Assembly (NCBI RefSeq): GCF_019320115.1 | Contig: NC_089593.1 | Coordinates: 32,320,536-32,384,535 of the forward strand | Direction of reading: 5' to 3' | Source: Miscanthus floridulus | Lineage: Eukaryota; Streptophyta; Magnoliopsida; Poales; Poaceae | Length of the DNA: 64,000 bases | Part shown: in pieces, positions 32,397-42,080 of the stretch | How positions within the stretch are numbered: position 1 is the stretch's first letter | Layout of the letters: every line of letters begins with the position of its first letter | Position numbers and translations under genes: made by a program | The notes under the pieces: generated by a model | The model's input: the letters and a program-made list of their open reading frames with translations, nothing else | What the model was told of the DNA's origin: nothing | Databases searched by the model: none

Positions 32397-35300
32397 TTAA
32401 AGCATAACATACTCTTCGAAAAGGTAAGGATAGTGTAGCTGGAGGTCAGACTCTTTCTCCCATGTTGCTTCTCTCTCTGTGTGATTGCTCCATTGGATCT
32501 TGCACATTGGAATAGTCTTGCTTCGAGTCTCTTTGGTATCTCTGCCTAGAATTCTGATAGGATGTTCTTTATACTCAAGTGTATCTTGAATGTCAAGTGT
32601 ATCAGTTGGAACTACTTCATCGGGCACTCTTAAACACTTGCGTAGCTGTGAGACATGGAATACGGGATGTACACCCATCAATTCCTTGGGTAGCTCAAGT
32701 TTGTAGGCGAGCTTCCCAATCCTCTTACAAATCTTGTATGGGCCAACAAATCTAGGGGCAAGCTTTTCTTTCACATGGAATCTGATAGTTCCATGTAGCG
32801 GGGATACCTTGAGATAGACGAAATCTCCCACATTGAACTCAAGTTCTCTTCTCCTTTTGTTAGCATAACTTTTGTATCGACTTTGGGCAATTCTCAAATT
32901 CTCCTTCACTTGAGCAACTCCTTCTGCATCTTGAATCTTAGTGGAGTCAAAGAACGACCTTTCTCCCGGTTGTGACCATATCAAAGGTGTCTTACAAGGT
33001 CTGCCATATAGAGCTTCAAATGGTGACATCTTGATACTGGCTTGGTAGCTGTTGTTGTAAGAGAAGTCTGCATAGGGTAGGCATTTCTCCCAATCTGAGC
33101 CATAACTCAGTACACTAGCGCGAAGCATATCTTCTAAGATCTGATTTACTCACTCTATCTGTCCATCTGTCTGTGGGTGATAAGCGGTACTGAAATTGAG
33201 TTTGGTTCCAATGGACTTGTGCAGAGCTTCCCAGAATCGGGACACAAACTGAGGACCACGATCAGATACAATACTAGAGGGGGCTCCATGTAGTATGAGA
33301 ATATGCTCAACATATAGATCCGCTAATTTTTCTGCATTGGTCTTGGTCTTTACTGGTACAAAGTGAGCAATCTTGGTTAAACGGTCAACAATCACCTAGA
33401 TGGAATCATTGCCTTTCTATGATCGGGGCAATCCAACTATGAAATCCATGGATATGCTCTCCCATTTGCACTCGGGAATGTCAAGAGGCTTCAGCAATCC
33501 TGTAGGCCTTTGATGTTCAGCCTTGACTCTATTACAGGTGTCACATCGTGCCACATGTCCCACAATGTCTGTCTTCATGCCTTTCCACCAAAAGTGTTTC
33601 TTCAAGTCTTGATACATCTTTGAACCTCCAGGGTGGATACAGTACTTGGAATTGTGAGCTTCTAACAGAATTTCCTCTCATAGTACCAGGTCAGATGGAA
33701 CATAGATTCTATTCCTGAACCAGATGGTTCCTTGTTCATCTTCCTGGTGGTTGGTTTTGTAGCCTAGTTTCATCAGACCACGGAGATATTCGATCTCTTC
33801 ACAACTTTTCTGTGCTTGACGGATATGATCTGTGAGATCATACTGTATGCGGAGCTCATTCAACAAGCCATGCGGTAGTACCTCTAGTTGGAAATCATCA
33901 ATCTATTCCTTGAGCTTAGGTGGTACAGATTCAGTGATCAAAGTGTGACAGTAACTCTTGCGACTGAGAGCATCTGTGACTACATTAGCTTTTTCCGGAT
34001 GATAGTGGATTTCCAGGTCATAATCTTTGATCAACTCTAGCCATCGACGTTGCCTCATATTTAGATCTTCCTGAGTGAAAAAGTACTTCAAGCTCTTATG
34101 ATCCGTATAGATATCACACTTGTTGCCTATCAAGTAGTGTCTCCAGATCTTCAAGGCATGCACAACTGCTGCTAACTCAAGATCATGGGTTGGGTAACGG
34201 TTCTCGTGTTCTTTTAACTATCGAGACACATATGCTATCACTCTTCCATCTTGCATCAGTACACAACCAAGTCCTTGACGGGATGCATCACAAAAGACCA
34301 CGAAATCTTTGCTGATATCAGGCAATGCTAGCACAGGAGTTGTGGTAAGCTTCTGTTTCAATTCCTGGAAGCTTTGTTCGCACTCGGGCGTCCATTCAAA
34401 CTCCTTAGTCTTCTTTAGAAGGTTGGTCATTGGACAGGCTATCTTGGAGAAGTTCTCAATGAATCGACGATAATATCCAGCCAATCCCAAGAAACTTCTG
34501 ATTTCTGTCACATTACGGGGTTGATCCCACTCTTTCACAGCTTCAAGCTTGGCCGGGTCGACTGTGACACCTTCAGCTGATAGTACATGGCCCAAGAAGG
34601 CAACTTTCTATAGCCAAAATTCGCATTTGCTGAACTTTGCGTAGAGCTGATGTTGGGCTAGTTTCTTAAGCACCGTTCTCAGATGATGTTCGTGTTCTTC
34701 AGTGGTGGATGAATAGACAAGGATGTCATCAATGAATACTACCACGAACTTATCCAGTTCATCCATGAAAACCTTGTTCATCATGTTCATGAAGTGTGCG
34801 GGAGCATTCGTGAGTCCAAAGGACACCACGGTGAACTCAAACTGCCCATACCTAGTCACAAAAGCTGTCTTCGGGATGCCACTCCCTCGAATCTTCATCT
34901 AATGATAGCCGGATCTGAGATCAATATTGGAGAAATACTTGGCACCTCGAAGCTGATCAAGCAGATCATCAATCCTTGGCAGGGGGTACTTGTTCTTGAT
35001 GGTGACTGCGTTCAAGTTCCGGTAATCAATGCACATTCTCATTGAGCCATCCTTCTTCTTTACAAATAGAACAGGGGATCCTCGGGGTGAAGCACTGGGT
35101 CTGATATATCCCTTCGAGATGAGCTCATCAAACTGTTTCTTGAGCTCGGCCAGTTCATCAACTGACATGCGATAGGGTCTCTTGGCAATGGGTCCTGTTC
35201 CCAGCAAGAGATCAATGATGAACTCTACATCATGGTCTAGTGGTATACCCGGTAATTCTTCAGGGAATACATCGGGATAGTGTCTGACCACAGGCACCTC

Positions 35301-35740
35301 ATGAACTGTCTTCTCCTCTTTCTGTGATTCTGAACTGGCTTTAAGGGCACACAGGATAGAGGTGGACTTTCCGGACTAGGGTTCACATCTAATGACTTGG
35401 CCTAATGGGTGGGTCACTTGGATATATCTAGGTGAACATGATATGATACCTCGGTGAATGGTTAACCAATCCATACCTAAGATGACATCTAGGTTTGTGG
35501 AAGGTAACAGGGTTAGGTCGGCTTTAAAGATAAGACCTTCAATGGTAAGACTCACCCCTTACAGATGTGGGTGCATTTTAGGTCTCCTAAAGGTGAACTG
35601 GTAATGATAGGCTTTTCACGTGGGGTTACAGGCAGGTCATGTTCTCGTGCAAACTTGGATGATATGTAAGAACAAGTTGCTCCAGAGTCAAATAGAACTG
35701 ATGCAGTATTGCCATTAACTAAAAACATACCGTACACCAT
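32397..35740 (-). pseudogene. Gypsy-A pro-pol polyprotein, multiply interrupted
   Basis: Order of domains is protease (35740-35552; active site FDSGATCSYIS), RT (35297-34608; [25 protein letters not shown]), RNase H (34595-33903; [28 protein letters not shown]), zinc-binding HHCC region of integrase (33617-33417; CDTCNRVKAEHQRP), integrase core (33395-33150; [26 protein letters not shown]), and C-terminal part with chromodomain-like end (33128-32397; NHTEREATWEKES). In-frame stops fall at 34899, 34608, 34218, 33903, 33678, 33417, 33396 and 33150. A one-base loss in a G run near 35552 shifts the frame after protease. The product cannot be functional. Confidence 0.9.
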
Positions 35741-35799
35741 GTCAGGGGCAGCCTATGCTTCCTTAGCATCCAGATGGTTGAGACGTCCACGGGTAGCAG

Positions 35800-37053
35800 A
35801 TCCCTTGAACTAAGACTTCTGAGAGCTGAGTTCTGAGGGCACTCAGCGGCTTTGTGACCTGGTTGGCCACAAGCGAAAAAGGTGAAAGGCGCACCGCCTG
35901 TAGGGGTTGGCGCGGGTGCCTTCTAGTTTCTAGTGCCTGGTGCGGAGTGGTTCTGTGCTAGGCATTCATTTGCTGAGTGGGGACGGTTGAAACGGTCCTG
36001 AGTGCTGCGGTCCTGAGCATAACGGTCCCGGGTGTAACGATCCTGAGCGGGGCGGGAGTATTTGGCGGTGTAGCCTCCACTACCCCTACTCGATCCAGGG
36101 TTGTCATCCCTGTTGTGGCGAGAGCGTTCCCTGGATGGTGCATCTCTGCGGAACCTCTTACGATCACGACCATGGAAGGACTCCTCAGGCTTACACTTCC
36201 TCTCCCTGTACTCCTCTCCAGCTTCAGCACGATCTTTCTCGATCTGGATGCAGCGATCCACCAGAGCACGCAACGTGTTACTCTCAATACCACCAAACTT
36301 TAGCTTGATGTGCGGGTTAAGTCCCTTGCAGTAATAGTATATCTTCTCCTTCTTAGAGTTCACAACATAGGAAGGTGCATAGCGAAGAAGATTGGTGAAA
36401 CGAGTAGTGTACTCAGTCACCCTGTCCTTTCCCATCTTGATATTGCGGAACTCCTCAGCTTTGGCCTCCATGATACCCTTGGGAATGTGATACTCAGTGA
36501 ATGCTTCGGTGAACTCATCCCACGAGATATTGGCAGGGTCCTCATGGGAATCACTGAAGCTGTCCCACCAGGTGCATGCTGCACCTGTGAGCTGGTGTGC
36601 TGCTGCTCCAACACTCTCATCGTCGGTGAAAGTAGTGAGGTCAAGCTTCTTCTCCATCTCCTTGAGCCAGTCATCGGCTACAAGCGGGTCAGGGTCGGTG
36701 CCATCATAGGTAGGTGGCCTTAGCTTCAGAAATCCTTCCAGCTTCCTTTGGAAGTCATTCTGCTGACCTCCCTGGCGACGGTTTGCTCCGTTAACCAGAG
36801 CTACAAGAAGTTGAGTCTGTTGTGCCATCACTTCTGCCAGGTTCGGTGGTGGTGGTGGCGGGATGTTCTCCTCAGGTGGTGGGGTATTCTCTAGGTTGAA
36901 GGGTATCCCTCCACGTCCACGGCCACGGCCACGGCCATGGCCACGGCCACGGTTGTTGCCACCACGCCCCCCATTTGGTTCAACTGGTTCAGGGGTGGGC
37001 GCACGTCCACGGTTCATTAGACGATTAGATCGGCGGTTCGGCATTTGCAACAC
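35800..37053 (-). pseudogene. Gypsy-A Gag with zinc knuckle
   Basis: The 376-residue ORF at 35923-37053 starts MLQMPNRRSNR. It has an Arg/Gly-rich N terminus (GRGHGRGRGRGRGG), a poly-Pro stretch, then the capsid retrotrans_gag region (WLKEMEKKLDL, ACTWWDSFSD, FTEYHIPKGIMEAKAEEF) and a basic Arg/Asp-rich nucleocapsid. A TAG stop at 35923 cuts off the zinc knuckle, which follows in frame at about 35843-35884 as FFACGQPGHKAAEC. The first Cys of CX2CX4HX4C is Phe there. Two more TAG stops separate it from the protease. Confidence 0.88.
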
Positions 37054-37369
37054 GGATCATAGGAACTTTAGTGTTTGTGCCATAAGTGCTTATAATTTAG
37101 TATAATTACATGATTTCGACGATTTAAAGAAAAACATTTATACTATCCAACACTCATTACAAAGAAGCAATAAGATTCATAAGATGCAATAAGATCCAAA
37201 ACATTCATTACATGGGTTTTATTATATAGCATCATCTCCAGTAGTTACACATGAAGATGTGCGAGAATCATACTATGCATAGCGTCTCCTAATACATCTC
37301 ATAAGGGGTACATCCTGGGGTACAACTTATGGAAGCTACTGACATGACTCATGACCACGTAGGGTCATT

Positions 37370-38593
37370 CTACTCTAACTCGTACACCGCAGCTGGGATA
37401 CGACTGTTCTCGATCTCAATCTCCTTGTCAGACTTGTGAAGTCGGGACACGTACTTCAAGGCCTCAGCGAGCTCCTCAGTAGGCTTGGCTCCAGGTAGGG
37501 TAGGGCAGGCGTCTAGGTTGAGGCAAGTCAGGGCTAGCTCAAACTCCTCTATCCTAGGCTTCGTCTTGCTGCGAATCTCCTTGGGCAGCTGATCCCACAT
37601 ACCCTCCATCTCCCTGAGGCGCTTCCTGTCAGACTTCTACCAAGCCTGCCATGTCCTCTCACACTTGTCCTATAGGTACTCGGTCTGCCTGAGTGCCTCG
37701 ATCAGGTGACCCTGGTTGCGAACGGCCTTCTTCCGGAACTCCTCTAGCTCTTGAGTCATGGTCTTGTTCCGAGATTGGATCTTCAGCATATCAATCCCCT
37801 TGGATCTTTCTCTGTCTCCTCTACGGTTGAACTCGGCCTTCTTGTCATCCAACTCTCTCTGCAACTCCAAGACCTTGCTGTCAAGGTAGCAGTTCCTGTT
37901 GCCTAGGTCAGCGGCTTTGTCTTATAAGTCAGCGACCTCGGCTCTGTGGACTTCTTCACGACGATTGAGCTCGTCCTATAGCTTGGCAACTGTCTCAAGT
38001 AGACTAGCTCGCTCTTGTGCTCCCTATGAGTTTCGCTCCTGGTACTCCCACAGAAGGGCCTGGTCCTGATGTCTCCTCTCCTCCAGCTGGGTCACATACC
38101 TGTCCTGCTCCAGTAGGTGGATAGCTGAGACACGAAGGCATCTGTCCTCCTCGGCAAAGATAACTCTGCCGGCTGCGAAGCTCTGCTCACTAGGGGTAAG
38201 GCCGAGGTCGAGGGCCTGGGGAAGTAGACGGAACTCTGTCGTCTTCAGGTGCTCGTAGTGGTCCCTCATCACTCTACGAAGTGCCTTGTGTGAGATAGCT
38301 TGCAGTCCCTCCTCGACTGTGTCCTCTATAGTCAACTCGGTGAAAGCTGGGACCGAAGGTAAGGTAGTGCTAGCTGGGAACTCGACTGAGGCGACAATCG
38401 GTCCTTCGATTCCTCCTTCCTAAGCTGGCTTCCCGGTGCGGGTGACCTTGACAAGCTCGTCGGGGACACCTAACATGACGAGAACTCGATAGAGGGTCTG
38501 TGCAAAACCCCCGAGCTCACGTAGGTTGAAGGTAAGCTTGGCGTGGTCTAGAGGTAGCGGTCCAAGAGGCGGCCAGTCGACGTTCGTTGCCAT
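37370..38593 (-). pseudogene. Extra ORF of Gypsy-A between primer site and gag
   Basis: A single reading frame of 408 codons starts with ATG at 38593 (MATNVDWPPLGPLPLDHAKL) and ends at 37370, in the same sense as gag and 150 bp downstream of the primer site. It is interrupted by six stops at 38420, 38024, 37976, 37922, 37670 and 37637 (five TAG, one TAA) but has no frameshift. The middle part is charged and heptad-like, with many Glu, Arg and Leu (LEQDRYVTQLEERRHQDQAL; LQRELDDKKAEFNRRGDRER), suggesting a coiled coil. No known domain is recognised. The N terminus resembles the extra ORF of Gypsy-B in position and in a shared RVL-VG segment. Function is unknown. Confidence 0.65.
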
Positions 38594-38743
38594 CTGCATG
38601 TTTTAAGGAACAAGTGTTAGCAGGTCAATAATAGATAAGCCTTGCATAAAAGTAAATGCAGGGTCGGTATATAACCGAAAGAAGAGCTGTTCACGTCCTA
38701 TTCTATCGTCCATTTCTAAGGGTTTCGTCCTATGGTCAAGTAT

Positions 38744-38758
38744 GGCTCTAATACCAAC
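38744..38758 (-). other. Primer binding site of Gypsy-A (tRNA-Met type)
   Basis: GTTGGTATTAGAGCC on the minus strand directly follows the 5' LTR end at 38759. It matches the initiator tRNA-Met primer site TGGTATCAGAGC with a C-to-T change. Confidence 0.85.
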
Positions 38759-41103
38759 TAAAGCGCCCCTGATTTCCACGAAGGGAAATCCACAGAGTCG
38801 ATGTGTAATAAGATCGTGGTAGATCATATTACCCAAATTCCAGTCGAATATCACATCCATACAACGATAAATTCAGAGTACAAATAGTGCGGAAGTACAT
38901 AAATTATAACATCGCCGCATTGGCGGAATCAAAAGTAGCATTCATTCAGAACAGCATGACGTCATCATCTAACATGTGGGCCTAGAGTGTCTGTGCCACT
39001 GACTTGTGAGGGCAGGTCAACTGTCAATGTTGACTGGTCAACGAGCAACTCAGACTGGGTCTCAAACGGGCTCTAGTGGGCTCGGGTTGGGCCGGGCTAA
39101 CCCAGACACGTGGCATGCTGTGGCGCTGCCACGTCATTGTCATGGGCTCCTACTGGGCTTCGTCTACCATGCGGCCCGCACTGTGTGGTCCACGGTGAAC
39201 TCAGGTTCATGGTCCATGGACCGTTTGCCGGCCTACGGTGGACCGAGTCCACCATCTTTTCCCCTTGGCTCGGCTCACGTGCACCGAGTGCAGGGCTGCG
39301 CTGCTCAACTCACCCCCTCTCCTCTATTTCTCCCACGGTGGCTTACACACCGACGGCGAGCACCCGGTGAGCCTTGACAGCGGCGCTGGTGTGCAATTTG
39401 ATGCGGGTGAAAGCTCCGTCGAGCCTCGGCGTCTTTGTTGGTGGGGTTAACATGGCGTGCAGGGTCCCATGGTGTGCCGGCCATGACGGCGGTCTTTCGG
39501 GCACGACGGCGGCGTTGGTGTGGGGGCTACGGCCTCGGAGAGGCGTCTCGATGGAGTGTGTAAGCTCCTACGGATCTGTGGGGATGCGGCGAGGGCGTCT
39601 AGGGCTCAAGGCGGGGCTTCGAGTTCCCATGTGGCTGGTAGGGGCTCCCCGGCAGCCACGGCGGCATGGTGACGACGACGAGGCACATGGGTGCACCACG
39701 GGGCTCCGGTGGGGTGGTCACGGTGTGGTTGCGGGTGTGCGCATGGGTGCGTGTGTACCCAGAGGCCGGAGATGGCCCTAGCCAACGCGCTCCCGGTGTG
39801 GAGCGCCATGGCCAACACGGTGAGGTCCGGCGGCGAGTAGGGAGAGACCGGGAGGGGGCTCACCATTGGTGTCGTGGAAGATAGGGTGGTGATGCAGTGG
39901 CGGTTCGAGGTCGTGTAGCTCCGGAAGCCGTGCAGCGCTGCCGTAGGCGTTCGTGGTGTCGGCTCTGCTCCGGCGGCTTCGGAGGTGCTCCGATGGCGCC
40001 TCCTTCTTCCTGCTCCCTCTCCCTTCCTTCTTCCTCGCCCTTCTCTGGCTCGAGTGTGCACGGGATGGCCACAAAGTGGCGGCGGGGCATTGAGAGCTTT
40101 GGGCACTAGGGCCGGGGCTTTATAGCTGATCGGGGAACGGCGGAGCCCGGTGATCGGCAGATGGGGATCAAGGGCGATCGGAGGCGCGTGCTTGCATCCA
40201 AAGGCCACGAGTGGTTGCGTGGGCGCGGTGCCAAGGAGACAGGGCCATGTCCTGGGTGTGACCCCCCTGGCCTGCTCCTGCAAGCGCTGTCGGGGCTTGG
40301 TCAGAGGCGTGAGCGGCGTGGGGGAGGAAGACGACACTGTGGATGGGGGTGGCTGACGTGCGGGACCCGTGTGGCAGCGGCTGCAGGCGAGGTGAGAGCG
40401 GCGTGCGGGCGTGAGCGGCGTGTGGGCTGGCTGCGTGGGCCGTGAGCGCTAGCAGGCCAGTGAGGTCGGGAGGGCGAGCTAGGCCAACCATTGGGAGCGT
40501 GCGGGGTCTGAGGGCGAGCTGGGCCAACTCGGTTGCTCAGGCTGGCTGGGCCGTGAAGCCGAGCAAGCCTGGCTACTGTGAGGCTTCTTCTTCTTTTCTT
40601 TTTTCCTTTTTCTGTTTTCTTTTTCTTCTTCCTTGATTTGAATTCAAATTTGGTTTGAAGTTCGGATTCCAAATTGGTGTACCTTTTAGATATGATGCCC
40701 ATATCATTTTTATATATATTAGGAGTTTATTTAGCTATTTTGCATAACAAAAATAGGTGTAGTTTTGTTATACACAAATGGAAATAGTTTTCTTTTTAAA
40801 CATTTATCCTTTGGTTTGAATCATAATTACTTCATGGTGTGTTTCTTTAAAGGAGTTTTCAGGCATTACATAAAGCAACTGAAAATCCAAATCACCATGT
40901 GAGTTTACAATATATGCTATGTTTCATTTAAATAAACATGATTAACTATGGCATGCCATGCTTGTGTGTTGACTTAGGTTGGGGTTAGACCTAATGCATC
41001 TCTTAGGTTGGGTTTCTATATATGACACTCATCATCACATGGGAGTTTTTAAGAAAAATTTTGTAGTTGGTATTTTTAGTGTATGGATTTTTGAGTTGTT
41101 ACA
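38759..41103 (-). repeat. 5' LTR of Gypsy-A with internal deletion (2.3 kb)
   Basis: It aligns with the 3' LTR at both ends: 38759-38955 matches 27941-28139, and 38953-41103 matches about 30198-32362. About 2.08 kb is missing at a junction near 38954, where AGC is shared by both sides. The TATA box remains at 40117-40124. Confidence 0.9.
40117..40124 (-). promoter_or_regulatory. TATA box of the Gypsy-A 5' LTR
   Basis: TATAAAGC on the minus strand, in the same context as 31374-31381 of the other LTR; the likely core promoter of the element. Confidence 0.55.
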
Positions 41104-42080
41104 GCGCTGTTGCCAGAGAAACAATTGGAGTAAAGATTTAGATAATTAACATACCACTAGCTTTAGTAGGATTACCGCTATTCTATTATATTGTCAAATA
41201 AGACAGGACAAAAGATGCTATTTCGATCTTTTGGCAAACATCTACAAGAAAAGAAGAAAGACATTGAAGAACCCCGGGTGTCTAAACATTCAAGATCCAT
41301 CATCACAGGAACCCTGCCATCTCACATGTTTGTATAGACATATATATATTCTCTAACCATGTGTAGATTGGAGAAAAAGGTTGACATCACAAGAACTCAA
41401 ATCACATCTCAAGTGACGGAAACAAAAGCTGCACTACTCACAAATTCCATCTTATGAGTCATGGTAAGTATGATCAAGAAAGGTGAGATAGTCATACTCA
41501 TGGACTTTAAACTTGATGAGTAGTTATATTTTAATTTTTGCATACCATTGCATGTTTACTTTAAATGATTCATGCATCCACTCCGTTTAGTTTAAATTCT
41601 CTCACATCAAATTCACATCATATTTAGTTCCTTACATACATTCATGCCACTTGCATCTTTTATTAAAAAAATCTCTCACCATGATCATGCTCTTTCATCT
41701 CTATTAGAATAAATCTCTATAATGATTTCATGTTACCTTTTGTTTACTATAGTATGTTTAGGTTTGGAAGTATCTTTATATATGTTTTAAAGTAAGCCTG
41801 GTGCTTAGTTTAAATCAAGAGGTGTATGACCTCATTTTCAAAGGCTTTTTGAATTAAGCGTGGTGCTTAGGTTAAAATGTCTTCCTTAATCAAATTAGAC
41901 AAGAATTTAGTTTGGTTATTGAACTAAAACTTGCTGTAGTAGATACTAGTTATTTTGTTGGACTAGCCCCTACAGAAAACTCTCAAACTCAATTTGGGAA
42001 AGTCCTGAGATAAATTCACATCAAAGATGAATCAAGGCATGTGATGATCTCCAATAACTCTGCACAAAGAAGACCCACCT
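41104..42080 (+). mobile_element. Continuation of the split plus-strand Tat-like element
   Basis: Starts with the duplicated target GCGCT, then GTTGCCAGAGAAAC, the rest of the primer site and leader. The next 900 bp are AT-rich leader with stop codons and no recognisable gag (a segment near 41930-41980 with TTGGACTAGCCCCTACAG is typical of Tat/Athila leaders). It is truncated where the Gypsy-B LTR begins; the border is approximate. Confidence 0.6.

Larger units (their letters stand above)
27941..41103 (-). mobile_element. Gypsy-A: nearly complete Ty3/gypsy chromovirus (Tekay/Del-like)
   Basis: The 13.2-kb element is on the minus strand: 5' LTR 38759-41103, primer site 38744-38758, extra ORF 37370-38593, gag about 35830-37053, pro-pol 32397-35740, polypurine tract 32363-32377 and 3' LTR 27941-32362. 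The target duplication is GCGCC/GCGCT with one mismatch. The gene order protease-RT-RNase H-integrase with a chromodomain-like C terminus identifies a chromovirus. At least fifteen in-frame stops and one frameshift make it non-autonomous. It is inserted in the primer site of the Tat-like element at 26568. Confidence 0.92.

Noticed and set aside
36863..37105. Plus-strand Pro/Arg-rich ORF
   Set aside because: Antisense of the Arg/Gly-rich N terminus of Gypsy-A Gag.
27941..41103. The two distant copies as a CRISPR-like or segmental duplication
   Set aside because: They are LTRs, bounded by a target duplication, a primer site and a polypurine tract.
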